64,000 nt of DNA from Bacillota bacterium (GTDB lineage Bacteria > Bacillota > SHA-98 > UBA4971). The DNA lies in assembly GCA_024653485.1 (NCBI GenBank), contig JANLFY010000003.1, positions 1-64,000 on the forward strand. Reading direction: 5' to 3'. The position numbers and the translations under genes are program-made. Shown one piece after another: positions 27,584 to 36,121 of the stretch. The notes under the pieces were generated by a model that searched no databases, had not been told where the DNA came from, and saw only the letters and a program-made list of their open reading frames with translations. Within the stretch, counting starts at the first letter, position 1. Every line of letters begins with the position of its first letter.

Positions 27584-27817
27584 CTACCCTCCTGAGACGG
27601 GCGGGAACACCGCCACTCGGTCTCCCGCGGACAGCTTAGTCGAAGCACCAGCCACCTTTCCGCCGACAATGACTATCCCCCATAGCCCCTGAGCGAGCCC
27701 CGCAGCGGCAAGTGCGTCACCCACGGTGGCCCCATCGGGAAGCACCAATTCCATCGTCTCTGCCAGCCCCGGCCTCATGGCCACCAGGACTCTGGACACC
27801 TCTAGCGTAACCTTCAT
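27584..27817 (-). CDS. MoaD/ThiS-family sulfur-carrier-like protein
   Basis: A 77-residue beta-grasp protein. It has the MoaD-like pattern (LPDGATVGDALAAAG, then AGDRVAVFPPVSGG) and ends in the Gly-Gly tail that is adenylated and thiocarboxylated in MoaD and ThiS. It directly follows the aldehyde oxidoreductase gene with a 4-bp overlap, so it likely supplies sulfur for the dithiolene cofactor of that enzyme. Dedicated MoaD-like genes next to tungsten AOR genes are common in anaerobes. Confidence 0.82.
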   Translation of the reverse strand: MKVTLEVSRVLVAMRPGLAETMELVLPDGATVGDALAAAGLAQGLWGIVIVGGKVAGASTKLSAGDRVAVFPPVSGG

Positions 27818-29676
27818 GAGATTCGCCCCATCGCCAGGAGTTCTTGAGCGACTTCGGGGAGCCCCAGTCTCTCCAGGGTCTTCGCGGTTGGCCGCCCGTT
27901 CCTATCCCATCCCCTCAAGTCATAGTACTCGTCGAGGAGCCTGTCGAGGTCCTCGCGAGTAATGCGCGACCCGGCAAGGGGACCGTCCGGGACGGGTTCG
28001 GTATAGAATCTCTTGGGCGGTTGGTCGTCCGGCCTGCCGAAGTCCGCCCTCTCGCGCACACCGAAGGCGCGCACCAGATTCCATATCCGCTCTGACTTGG
28101 CGAGCAGGTCCTCCCACGTGTCTTGACGACCCGTCACCGCAGGGTAGAGCCTGGCGTAGTGCTCGAGCGGAACTCCCAGTTCCACCCACTGCAGCCGGCA
28201 CACGCCCAAGCAGTCGAAGAGCGGCCTCACGTGTTGAAGCTCGATCACCTTAGCGGCCTTTCCCTCGATCACTTTGCGGCCGACGGCGATATCATGGGTG
28301 ATGGACCACGCCCTGTTGTGGTGAGCGCCTATGTCGCACGTCATGTACGCCAGCATCATCGACGGCGCGCCACGAGACTCGTATCCGCTCCACTCCAGGC
28401 CTTTTACATGGATCGCGAAGTCCTCGCTTCCTCCTCCCCATGCCTGCGCGGCAGCCTTGACACCTCTCGAGAGGGGTTCCCCTATTCCCTTACGCGCTGC
28501 TATCAGCTTTGCGATTTCTACGAACGCGTCCAGGCTGCCGAAGCGCGCCTCGATTCCCGAAGACTCTTCTTTCGTGATGATGCCTCTCTCGAAGCATTCC
28601 ATTGTGAACGCTACGGCGCTGCCCGCAGAGATGGTGTCCATGCCGAGCTCGTCGCATATGTAGTTGGCGTACGCGACTTCCTCTATTGACCCCAGCGCGC
28701 AGTTGCTTCCAATCAGAGCTGTGGTTTCGTATTCGGGGCCTTCCAGGAACACCGTCTCACCTTTGTATCTCGCTCGGCAGAACTTGCCCGTGGCCATGGG
28801 GCATGCAAAGCACGCCTTGTCGCGCACGTGGATGTCGCTCAGCATGCGCTCACCGCTGAGGGCGTCCGCTCTCTCGTAGAAGTTCTGCCTGAAGTTCCGA
28901 GTCGGCAGGGCTCCAATGGAGTTGGACCACGTGGTCACCTGAGCGAGCCCCTGGTCTTGCCAGACCTTGAGCGCGGGATTCGCGGCCAGCGAAGCGAACA
29001 TCTCTCCCGCTGCCTTCCGCAGCGCAGCCATGTCGGCCACAGGGACGCCTCGGGAGCCTCGCACTGCGATGGCCTTCAGATTCTTCGACCCCATGACCGC
29101 CCCCATGCCGCAGCGCCCCGCCTGCCGACCTATGTCATGGTTGACCGACGCGAAGACCACCATGTTCTCGCCCGCGGGACCGATGGTGGCTATCTGGAAC
29201 TCCTCGCCAAGTTCATCCTTGAGGGCCTTCTCAGACTGTATCGCGCCCTTACCCCACAGCTTCTTGCACGGGCGAATCTCGACCCTGTCGTCGTCTATGA
29301 AAAGATACGAGGGCACCGGCGCTCTGCCTTCCACTATGACGGCGTCGTACCCCGCGTACTTGAGTTCACCCGCCAGGTGACCTCCGATGTTGCTGTCGCC
29401 GTAAAGTCCTGTCGCGGGGCTCTTTGATGAGAAGCTCGTCTTGGCGCCGCTCGGCAGGAACACTCCTGAGAACGGCCCGGCGGCCACCACCAGCTTGTTG
29501 TCGGGGCCAAGCGGATCCGTTCCTGGAGGGACTTCCCGGTAAACGAAATAGGCGCCGAATCCCCGCCCGCCTATGTACCCATCCACCAATTCCTCATCGA
29601 GCGGCTCCTTGGATGCTGTTCCCGTGGATAGATTGACCCTCAGAATGGACCCCGCGTATCCGAACGTTCCGCTCAT
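27814..29676 (-). CDS. aor: Aldehyde:ferredoxin oxidoreductase (tungsten/molybdenum bis-pterin)
   Basis: A 620-residue cytosolic enzyme that oxidises aldehydes to acids (or the reverse) with ferredoxin. The N-terminal pterin-binding domain has GYAGSILRVNL, the GGRGFGAYF loop, FSSKSPATGLYGDSNIGGH and GRCGMGAVMGSKNLKAI. The cluster region reads CFACPMATGKFC (C289, C292, then C300): the third Cys of the usual CxxCxxxC is a Thr (296) and a Cys appears four residues later. A fourth Cys comes from the later DCLGVC. This looks like a divergent AOR branch. The gene is coupled on both sides to the ferredoxin and MoaD-like genes. Confidence 0.9.
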   Translation of the reverse strand: MSGTFGYAGSILRVNLSTGTASKEPLDEELVDGYIGGRGFGAYFVYREVPPGTDPLGPDNKLVVAAGPFSGVFLPSGAKTSFSSKSPATGLYGDSNIGGHLAGELKYAGYDAVIVEGRAPVPSYLFIDDDRVEIRPCKKLWGKGAIQSEKALKDELGEEFQIATIGPAGENMVVFASVNHDIGRQAGRCGMGAVMGSKNLKAIAVRGSRGVPVADMAALRKAAGEMFASLAANPALKVWQDQGLAQVTTWSNSIGALPTRNFRQNFYERADALSGERMLSDIHVRDKACFACPMATGKFCRARYKGETVFLEGPEYETTALIGSNCALGSIEEVAYANYICDELGMDTISAGSAVAFTMECFERGIITKEESSGIEARFGSLDAFVEIAKLIAARKGIGEPLSRGVKAAAQAWGGGSEDFAIHVKGLEWSGYESRGAPSMMLAYMTCDIGAHHNRAWSITHDIAVGRKVIEGKAAKVIELQHVRPLFDCLGVCRLQWVELGVPLEHYARLYPAVTGRQDTWEDLLAKSERIWNLVRAFGVRERADFGRPDDQPPKRFYTEPVPDGPLAGSRITREDLDRLLDEYYDLRGWDRNGRPTAKTLERLGLPEVAQELLAMGRIS

Positions 29677-30075
29677 CTAGCTCGCCACCCTTCCCGCGAT
29701 GGCCAGGGCGTCAAGGACTCCCCTTGGGCAGAGGGCTGCGCACTCCCCGCACGCGACGCACTTGATGGGGTGGCCGACTTCGGGATGCGTGAAGAGCGCG
29801 CCGTTAGGACATGCCTCCACGCACACCCCACAATTCGTGCACGCTCCCTCGTCTATCACTACGACGCCACGCTCAACAGAGATAGCTCCCACCGGGCACG
29901 AATCCACGCACCCGCCGCATTGGTCGCACACGACGACGTCGTACCTCGCGTCCAGAAAGAGCCTGGAGATCACTCGAATGCCCGCCTTCTTGGGGTTGTT
30001 CTCTCCGAAGTTCTCGACAGAGCACACGAGCTCGCAGAGCCTGCAGCCCGTGCACCTGTCCAGGTCAAGTTTCAC
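29677..30075 (-). CDS. Polyferredoxin partner of AOR (four [4Fe-4S] motifs)
   Basis: A 132-residue HycB/FdhF-type electron-transfer protein. Four Cys-rich motifs are seen: CTGCRLCELVC at the N-terminus, CDQCGGCVDSCP, CTNCGVCVEACP and CVACGECAALCP, suggesting up to four cubane clusters. It ends one base before the aor start, so it is the electron-carrying small subunit of the AOR-type enzyme. The protein has no signal or Tat motif and is cytosolic. Confidence 0.91.
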   Translation of the reverse strand: MKLDLDRCTGCRLCELVCSVENFGENNPKKAGIRVISRLFLDARYDVVVCDQCGGCVDSCPVGAISVERGVVVIDEGACTNCGVCVEACPNGALFTHPEVGHPIKCVACGECAALCPRGVLDALAIAGRVAS

Positions 30076-30193
30076 TCTCGCTCCCTCCCCCGAAGATAGG
30101 TAATGGACACGGACCTCGGTCCGCCGGCCCTCGGGCTCATCCTCGATGCGAAAGCGGGGCGCCGGGACCTAGGCACGGCACGACTCCATACCT

Positions 30194-31338
30194 CTATACG
30201 ACGGATGGCTCCACCACGAGCTCGCCCCGCTCGAACCTGCCCAGGTCGAGGCCGGTCACGTCCACGCACGGCCTCTCGTCGCAGATGATCTCCGCAAGCA
30301 GCCGGCCGGTGACCGGAGCGAGCATGAAGCCGTGCCCTGAGAACCCGCAGGCAAGGTAGAAGCCCTCGACCGGCGTCGCACCCAGGATCGGGTGGGCGTC
30401 CGGCGTCATGTCGTACAGCCCCGCCCATTGTCTCACGACCTTCAGGGTCCGAAGGGGCGGCAGGATCCTCGTGATCTCACGCGCCATGTCGACAAGGAAC
30501 CTCCAGCTGCTCTCTGTGTTGAACCCGTGGGGCTCCTGCGGATCACCCATCCCCATGATGAAACTGCCGTGTGGGGTCTGCTGGCAGTACACGCGCCGAG
30601 AGAAAGACATCACCATCGCCGCAGCGCGGGCTCCACAGGCTCCGTCACGAGGATCTGGTGACGCTCCGCCCAGAAGGGGATCTCGAGGCCCGCCATGGCG
30701 GCCACTGCCCCCGAGTGCGGTCCCGCGGCGTCGACCACCACCGGCGTGTCAATGCTGAACTCGTTGCAGTGGACCCGCACAACCTTGCCTTTCTCGACCA
30801 CGATCCCCCTCACTTCGGTGAAAGTCATGACTTTCACGCCGAGCCTATGCGCTGCGTGCGCATAAGCGTACGTCACGTGAAAGGGGTTTGCGTGCCCGTC
30901 TGTGGGACAGTACGCGGCGCATAGCACGTCGCTTGCGTTCAGCATCGGGACTATGGCCTTTGCCTCGGCGGGGGTCAGGAGGCTCGCGGGTATTCCCAAG
31001 CTGCGCTCGAGCTCCACATTCTTGATGAACTGGTTCATCTCGCGATCGGTGTATGCAAGGAGCAGGTAGCCACCTTGTTTGAACTCGATGCTCCGGTCGT
31101 ACTCAAGCTCGTCGTCCATGCGCTCGAACATCCGCACGCTTTCCCGGGCGAGGACGCAGTTCAGCTTGGTGCCCCACTGCTGGCGAACTCCCGCGCCGCA
31201 ACGTCCCGTGGACCCGCTGGCAAGATATGATCGCTCCACGAGGAATATGCGGCCGAACCCGCGTTTTGCCAGATGGTACGCAATGGACGCCCCCACCACT
31301 CCCCCGCCTATCACCACGGCGTCGGCGCGCTCATTCAT
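30194..31338 (-). pseudogene. FAD-dependent amine/proline dehydrogenase-like subunit, one-base frameshift
   Basis: Two adjacent frames together make one glycine/D-amino-acid-oxidase-family protein of about 380 residues. The N-terminal part (30610-31338) has the FAD motif VIGGGVVGASIAYHLAKRG and ends ...EPALRRW-stop. The C-terminal part (30194-30616) continues with MVMSFSRRVYCQQTPHGSF and CGFSGHGFMLAP, as in intact relatives. Between CTGCGG and ATGGTG there are two bases where three are needed, so one base is missing near 30616. It may be a true mutation, a sequencing error, or two proteins coupled by the stop/start overlap. It is the last gene of the five-gene cluster. Confidence 0.8.
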
Positions 31339-31699
31339 CGCAATCACCCTCGCACCCCGCCTCTTCGCGACCGGGGCTCGCGGCGGCCGCGCCGCCGAGG
31401 CGCACGGGCTTGGTGGGCGGTCTGAACTTCGTCGGCGCGACGGAGGCCATGTCCTTCCCCGTTGCCCTGGCTATTTCCGCCAGAACGAGCTGCCTACACG
31501 TTCTGCCTTGACAGGGCCCCATTCCGCACCTGGTGATCCGCTTGATCTCTTCGAGAGTGGAGTATCCTTTCGCCAAGAGATCACGAACCTCGTCGAGAGT
31601 GACGTCCTCGCAGCGGCAGATGACGGTAACGTCGTCTGCCACCCCGGACCCGGCCTTGCCGCGGGAAGCACGCTCACTCTCAGACCTCACGCGACCCAC
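31331..31699 (-). CDS. BFD-like [2Fe-2S] protein
   Basis: A 122-residue protein with a bacterioferritin-associated-ferredoxin-like domain. The cluster cysteines occur as CRCEDVT and CGMGPCQGRTC, typical of the small subunit of multi-subunit amine/proline dehydrogenases (the delta-type subunit in Thermococcus PDH1). The C-terminal tail is Pro/Ala/Glu-rich. The start is a GTG at 31699 with GGAGGGAG upstream, overlapping the ferredoxin gene; the last bases overlap the start of the FAD subunit. It passes electrons between the FAD and iron-sulfur subunits. Confidence 0.82.
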   Translation of the reverse strand: MGRVRSESERASRGKAGSGVADDVTVICRCEDVTLDEVRDLLAKGYSTLEEIKRITRCGMGPCQGRTCRQLVLAEIARATGKDMASVAPTKFRPPTKPVRLGGAAAASPGREEAGCEGDCDE

Positions 31700-32186
31700 C
31701 CCCGCTCCCTCCTACCCGGATGTGCCTTACTTCCATGGAAAGGGACTTCGGTACCTCCACCCACACCACGGTCGTCCTGTCGTGCTTTGCCGACCTTTCG
31801 ACCTTCACCACCCTCGCCGCGCACCTCTCTTGGCCCGACCTATCCAGTCCGGCCACCTCATCCCCGGGCGACGGCACCGGCAAGAACTCATACGGCAATC
31901 TGACGACGGCGAAGTCGTCTTTCCAAGTCTCGTCTACCACGAAGATCGCAAGGCCGGGGCATGCCGGTATGCAGGCTCCACAGCCGTTGCACACATCGAA
32001 GTCCACCTCGGGAAGATGGTTTATCTGACTGAACGGGCGGATCGCTCCACGCCGACACGCGTCGTGGCAGGGGTCGCACGGGATCTCCTCGAAGCACTCA
32101 ATCGCAACGCACGGCCCTCGTGAGCGTCTGCCCTGATCTGGGATCCTGCCCCGAGCCCTCGCGTCGAGCCACGCCGCGTCAGGCAA
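31680..32186 (-). CDS. [4Fe-4S] ferredoxin-like electron-transfer subunit
   Basis: A 168-residue protein. The N-terminal motif ECFEEIPCDPCHDACRRGAI and the second motif CNGCGACIPACPGLAI supply two [4Fe-4S] sites, and the C-terminal half folds as a beta domain (AKHDRTTVVWVEVPKSL). It resembles the gamma-type subunit of dye-linked L-proline dehydrogenases. The start is a TTG at 32186 with AAGGGAGG 9 bp upstream, overlapping the stop of the preceding flavoprotein gene; this is a strong TTG start. Confidence 0.82.
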   Translation of the reverse strand: MPDAAWLDARARGRIPDQGRRSRGPCVAIECFEEIPCDPCHDACRRGAIRPFSQINHLPEVDFDVCNGCGACIPACPGLAIFVVDETWKDDFAVVRLPYEFLPVPSPGDEVAGLDRSGQERCAARVVKVERSAKHDRTTVVWVEVPKSLSMEVRHIRVGGSGGGSREV

Positions 32187-33291
32187 CTACGCCGACCTCC
32201 CTTCCGAGGCGCATGAGCCGATCTATACCCTTACGCACCTTCTCGCCCTTCGGACCTGCACGAAGCGCGTCGAGCTGCGCCCTTGCAGTCGCGAGCATCT
32301 CCTCGGAGTCCCGCGTAGAGTGCCCAAGGGATCGCGCCGCGGCAATGCCGGCGATGGTGCCCTCGATCATCGCGGACGATGCCTCCTCGATGCCCGCAAG
32401 GTCACCTGCAACGTAGATGTCCGGGCGCGAGGTTCGGTAGTCCTCGTCCCTGATGGCAACGTGTCCACCCAGCTCCGGAATGTAAGCCATCTTACACCCC
32501 GCCTGCCAGAGGAGATCCGCCAGAGGCGCAAGCCCAACCGCAAGGCATACCGTGTCAACCTGGAAAGCACGTTCCGTCCCCGGGATCGGTTGAAAGTCGC
32601 TTCCAAGCGCCCACACGCAGGCAGCCTCCACCGTCCTCGCCCCGTGGACTGCCTTGACCGTGTGAGAGGTCAGGATCGGCACTCCGGCCCTCCGAATCTT
32701 TCGCGCGTGCACGTCGTACCCGCCGACCTCGGGCATGGCCTCGACAACCGCTGCCACCTCAACGCCTGCCTGCAACAGCTGGTAGCTGACGATGAGGCCT
32801 ATGTTGCCCGCCCCAACCATGAGCACGGATTTTCCTGGCCTGACCCCGTACACGTTCATGAGGGTCTGGACCGCCCCCGCCCCGTACACCCCGGGGAGAT
32901 CGTTCCCCGGGAAAGCGAGCATCCTTTCGGAAGCTCCGGTCGCGCACACCATACACGCGGGCTTGATGAAAGTGAGAGAGTCCTCGTGTTCAATGCCCAT
33001 GGCGCCGTCATCGTAGATCCCTATGACCGTGCTTTCCAGCATGAGGTCGACCATGGGGTCGTTCTCTATCTGTGCGGCTAGGATTCGCGCGATGTCCATC
33101 CCACGCTTGCCTGCGAACTGCCCCCTCGACCCGAAGAACTTGTGGGTCTGCTTGACAAGCTGCCCCCCGGGCCTGTCGCCCGAGTCCACGCAGGTCACCT
33201 GAGCTCCAGCGCGTCGAGCGGCGATCGCAGCGCACAAGCCCGCCGGTCCCGCGCCTATCACGCAGATCTCAGTCGTTCGCAAGGAGCACAC
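32179..33291 (-). CDS. NAD(P)/FAD-dependent oxidoreductase (alpha-type subunit)
   Basis: A 370-residue two-dinucleotide-domain flavoprotein. The FAD motif CVIGAGPAGLCAAIAARRAG is at the N-terminus; the second nucleotide motif VLMVGAGNIGLIVSYQLLQAG lies near residue 175; and VYVAGDLAGIEEASSAM is the FAD-closing motif. This is the HcnB/sarcosine-oxidase-alpha-like electron-transfer subunit. I chose the GTG at 33291 with GAGGAAAGG just upstream; a TTG at 33282 is an alternative. It overlaps the [2Fe-2S] gene by 23 bp, so the two are tightly coupled. Confidence 0.86.
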   Translation of the reverse strand: MCSLRTTEICVIGAGPAGLCAAIAARRAGAQVTCVDSGDRPGGQLVKQTHKFFGSRGQFAGKRGMDIARILAAQIENDPMVDLMLESTVIGIYDDGAMGIEHEDSLTFIKPACMVCATGASERMLAFPGNDLPGVYGAGAVQTLMNVYGVRPGKSVLMVGAGNIGLIVSYQLLQAGVEVAAVVEAMPEVGGYDVHARKIRRAGVPILTSHTVKAVHGARTVEAACVWALGSDFQPIPGTERAFQVDTVCLAVGLAPLADLLWQAGCKMAYIPELGGHVAIRDEDYRTSRPDIYVAGDLAGIEEASSAMIEGTIAGIAAARSLGHSTRDSEEMLATARAQLDALRAGPKGEKVRKGIDRLMRLGREVGVVA

Positions 33292-33592
33292 CCTTTCCTC
33301 TCTGAGTCTCGACACGCATGCCCTCGCGCAGCTTCTCCACGCACACCCTCACGTTCGGCCTGCCGTCCACTGTCATCAGGCATGAGGAGCAGTTCCCGAT
33401 GGCACAAAAGAAGCCCCTGGGCCTCTTGAGCTTGGGGCTTTCTCGCAGCACTCGAACGCCCGCGGCGTGCAGGGCAGCGGCTATGGGCTCTCCCTCATAC
33501 CCCTCGAGTTCCCGCCCGTCGAACGTGAAGCGTACCTTCTTGCCCTCCCTGAACTCCAAGATGGGATGGGCAGTGATCCTAGCGTCAGTCAC
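33269..33592 (-). CDS. [2Fe-2S] Fer2_4 subunit (HcnA-like)
   Basis: A 107-residue protein with a plant-type ferredoxin fold. FDGRELEGYEGEPIAAALHAAG is followed by the cluster cysteines CAIGNCSSC and a later VCVEK, as in HcnA and the N-terminus of sarcosine oxidase alpha. The start is the GTG at 33592, behind an AGGGGGG-type site; a longer in-frame start at 33745 would add unrelated sequence. It is the first gene of the five-gene dehydrogenase cluster, which begins about 240 bp after recN on the same strand. Confidence 0.85.
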   Translation of the reverse strand: MTDARITAHPILEFREGKKVRFTFDGRELEGYEGEPIAAALHAAGVRVLRESPKLKRPRGFFCAIGNCSSCLMTVDGRPNVRVCVEKLREGMRVETQRGKGVLLAND

Positions 33593-33828
33593 CCCCGCTT
33601 CCGCCCCCCTCTCTCGCGCGACCAGCCTTGACCCCCCGGAGCACGCTCGAAGCCCTCTTGCGGCCGAGATGACCGACGGACACACGTCGTGGTCCGCCGT
33701 AGCGGATGCCCGAGGCCAACAGGGCACGAGCGCGAGTTGGCGCACCGAGGTAGTTATTCGCTACTGTGCGGTGATCTCCTCTTGCGGTGCTATACGAGCT
33801 TCGGAAGGCAGCGAGCCAGGCGACGGTC

Positions 33829-35610
33829 TCACGTGGCGAGGACGCGCCCGCCGCCTGCACACCTCGACGGGGCACCTTTGGCGGAAGCGGGGCGACGCGA
33901 CGCGAGGAGCATTTCCTTGGCATGCTTGATGGAGGTCGGCGTGAGCTCGGCGCCGCCTAGCATCCGGGCGATCTCCGCGGCGCGCGCTTCACCCTCGAGC
34001 TTCTCCACCATAGTCAGCGTGCGGCCGCCTTTCTCAACTTTGCTGATGCCGTAATGGACGTCGGCCATGCACGCGATCTGCGCGAGGTGAGTGACGCAGA
34101 CTACTTGGCGCACGAGGCTCGTCGACGCAAGCTTCTCCCCTACCGCCGTCGCCGTGCGCCCGCCTATACCGGTGTCTATCTCGTCGAAGATGAGCGTGCC
34201 CACCTCGTCTACCGAGGCGAGGCACGATTTCAGCGCGAGCATGACGCGAGATATCTCGCCTCCGCTTGCTATCCTGGCCAGTGGTTTGGCCGGCTCGCCC
34301 GGGTTCGCAGAGAACAGGAACTCAACGATGTCGGCACCACCAGGCCCCACTGCCAGGAGCTTGTCTCCCACTGGCACTCCTCGCGGGTCTTCCTTGCAGG
34401 AGAAGCTCACACGGAACGTTGCGGAGCCCATATTGAGGTCGGCGAGCTCCACCTCCACTTGCCGCTCGAGGGCGCGAGCGGCACGGACCCGCGCTTCGCG
34501 AAGGGACGCGCAGAGCCCGCCGAGAGAGACCCTCAGCTTGGTGAGCTCGTCGGCGATCTCGGCCATCTCCTCCTCTGAAGAAGAGGCTCTCTGAAGCTCC
34601 TCGCCTATCCTTCGCCGAAACTCGAGGATCTCGTCCACGGTGTCGCCGTACTTTCTTCTGAGCCGCTGCAGCAGTGCGAGCCGCTCCTCAATCTCCGCAA
34701 GCCGCGCCGGGTCCAGCTCTATGCCGTCCCTATACATCCTGATGACCCTCGCGGCTTCCTCTGACGCCGCAAGCGCGTTCTGGAGCAATTCCAATGCGCC
34801 TCTCAGAGAGTCATCCACCTTCAGGACGGCCTCGATTTCGGACACGGCCGCTGCTAGCGCGTCGCACGCGCCCAAAGCGCCCGTGTCGCTTCCGCGCAGG
34901 CCGGCGTAGGCCGAGTTTGCGTGTGCATAGAGCTGATCCGCGGCCGCAAGGACCGTCCGTTCCCGGGCGAGACGAGCATCCTCCCCAGGCGACAGGCGCG
35001 CGGCGTCTATCTCGCGCGCTTGGAATTCGAGAAGGTCCATGCGTTGCGCTCGTTCTCTCTCGCCGGACCGCAAGGATGCGAGCCTCTCTTCCAGCTCCAC
35101 CAGGCGCGCGTAGCCCGACCTGACCTGCTCGCGGATGCCCAGCGCCTCCGCGCCCGCAAAGTCGTCGAGAAACTCTATGTGGCGGCCGACTCTGAGCAGC
35201 GACTGGTGCTCGTGCTGACCGTGGATGTCCACGAGGTGTTCTCCGACGCTCGAGAGCATCGCTTGCGTGACCGGGCGCCCGTTCACCCTGCACTGATTTC
35301 GTCCCGACCTCGAGATGGTGCGCGAGATGAGCACGAGACCGTCCTCGCCCACCTCGATGCCGAGGTCTTCCAGTGCCGCCCTTGCCGGTGAAGCTTCCTC
35401 GACGCTAAAGACCCCATGAATCGACGCTTCCTCCGCGCCAGTACGGACTTGGTCAGACGATGCCCGACCGCCTAAGAGGAGCGACATCGCTCCTACAATG
35501 ATGGACTTGCCCGCGCCCGTTTCTCCGGAGAGAACGTTGAGACCCTCCTCGAACTCGAGCTCGACCTCGTCCACGAGGGCGAAGTCCCTGATTTGAAGTT
35601 CACGAAGCAC
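33829..35610 (-). CDS. recN: DNA repair protein RecN
   Basis: A 593-residue SMC-like protein that acts early in double-strand-break repair. It has an N-terminal ATPase half with Walker A LSGETGAGKS (residues 28-36), long coiled-coil arms, and a C-terminal half with SGGEISRVMLALKS (signature), LIFDEIDTGIGG (Walker B) and VTHLAQIA. It starts 21 bp after the argR stop, as in the Bacillus order argR-recN. In Bacillus the next genes are spoIVB and spo0A; here they are missing from this position. Confidence 0.97.
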   Translation of the reverse strand: MLRELQIRDFALVDEVELEFEEGLNVLSGETGAGKSIIVGAMSLLLGGRASSDQVRTGAEEASIHGVFSVEEASPARAALEDLGIEVGEDGLVLISRTISRSGRNQCRVNGRPVTQAMLSSVGEHLVDIHGQHEHQSLLRVGRHIEFLDDFAGAEALGIREQVRSGYARLVELEERLASLRSGERERAQRMDLLEFQAREIDAARLSPGEDARLARERTVLAAADQLYAHANSAYAGLRGSDTGALGACDALAAAVSEIEAVLKVDDSLRGALELLQNALAASEEAARVIRMYRDGIELDPARLAEIEERLALLQRLRRKYGDTVDEILEFRRRIGEELQRASSSEEEMAEIADELTKLRVSLGGLCASLREARVRAARALERQVEVELADLNMGSATFRVSFSCKEDPRGVPVGDKLLAVGPGGADIVEFLFSANPGEPAKPLARIASGGEISRVMLALKSCLASVDEVGTLIFDEIDTGIGGRTATAVGEKLASTSLVRQVVCVTHLAQIACMADVHYGISKVEKGGRTLTMVEKLEGEARAAEIARMLGGAELTPTSIKHAKEMLLASRRPASAKGAPSRCAGGGRVLAT

Positions 35611-35631
35611 AATGCCTCACCACCGGCGTCT

Positions 35632-36117
35632 CTAGACGTCGCGCCCTTCCGGAGAAGGCCTTCGCAGCTTGTTGAACCTCTCGATCACTTGTGGCACGGC
35701 GGACTTCGGGCGCACCACCGCTAGAATTGTGTCATCGCCCGCGATCGTGCCCACCACCTCTTTGAAGTCCGCCTCATCGATCGCGGCCGCGACCGCGTGA
35801 GCGTTGCCGGTTAGCGTCTTCACCACCACGAGGTTCTCGCTGAAGTCCACCGCGACCACGGAGTCGGCGAACAGCCTCGCGAGACGTCGATGAGCCTCCT
35901 CCTGTGAGCGCTCGTGGGGGATGCCATAGCGGTACCGGCCGTCGCTGGTCGGCAACTTGGTTATGCGGAGCTCCTTGATGTCGCGCGACACGGTGGCCTG
36001 CGTGACCTTGAAGCCTTCCTTGCGCAGCTCGCGGGCAAGATCTTCTTGAGTCTCCACCACCTTGTCCCTGATGATCTTGAGCACCCTGGCATGCCGCTTG
36101 GCCTTCAAGGATCTCAC
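35632..36117 (-). CDS. argR: Arginine repressor
   Basis: A 161-residue arginine-responsive regulator. The N-terminal winged helix has the DNA-recognition segment QATVSRDIKELRITKLP; the C-terminal trimerisation and arginine-binding domain has GTIAGDDTILAV with the characteristic Asp pair. It represses arginine synthesis when arginine is abundant. I chose the GTG at 36117 because the TTG at 36141 overlaps nadK; the two genes are separated by 4 bp. It keeps the conserved place between nadK and recN. Confidence 0.95.
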   Translation of the reverse strand: MRSLKAKRHARVLKIIRDKVVETQEDLARELRKEGFKVTQATVSRDIKELRITKLPTSDGRYRYGIPHERSQEEAHRRLARLFADSVVAVDFSENLVVVKTLTGNAHAVAAAIDEADFKEVVGTIAGDDTILAVVRPKSAVPQVIERFNKLRRPSPEGRDV

Positions 36118-36121
36118 CTTC

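Noticed and set aside
27433-27669. N-terminal extension of the amidase fusion protein
   Set aside because: It would overlap the MoaD-like gene and has no signal peptide or AMIN resemblance; Arg/Pro-rich composition.
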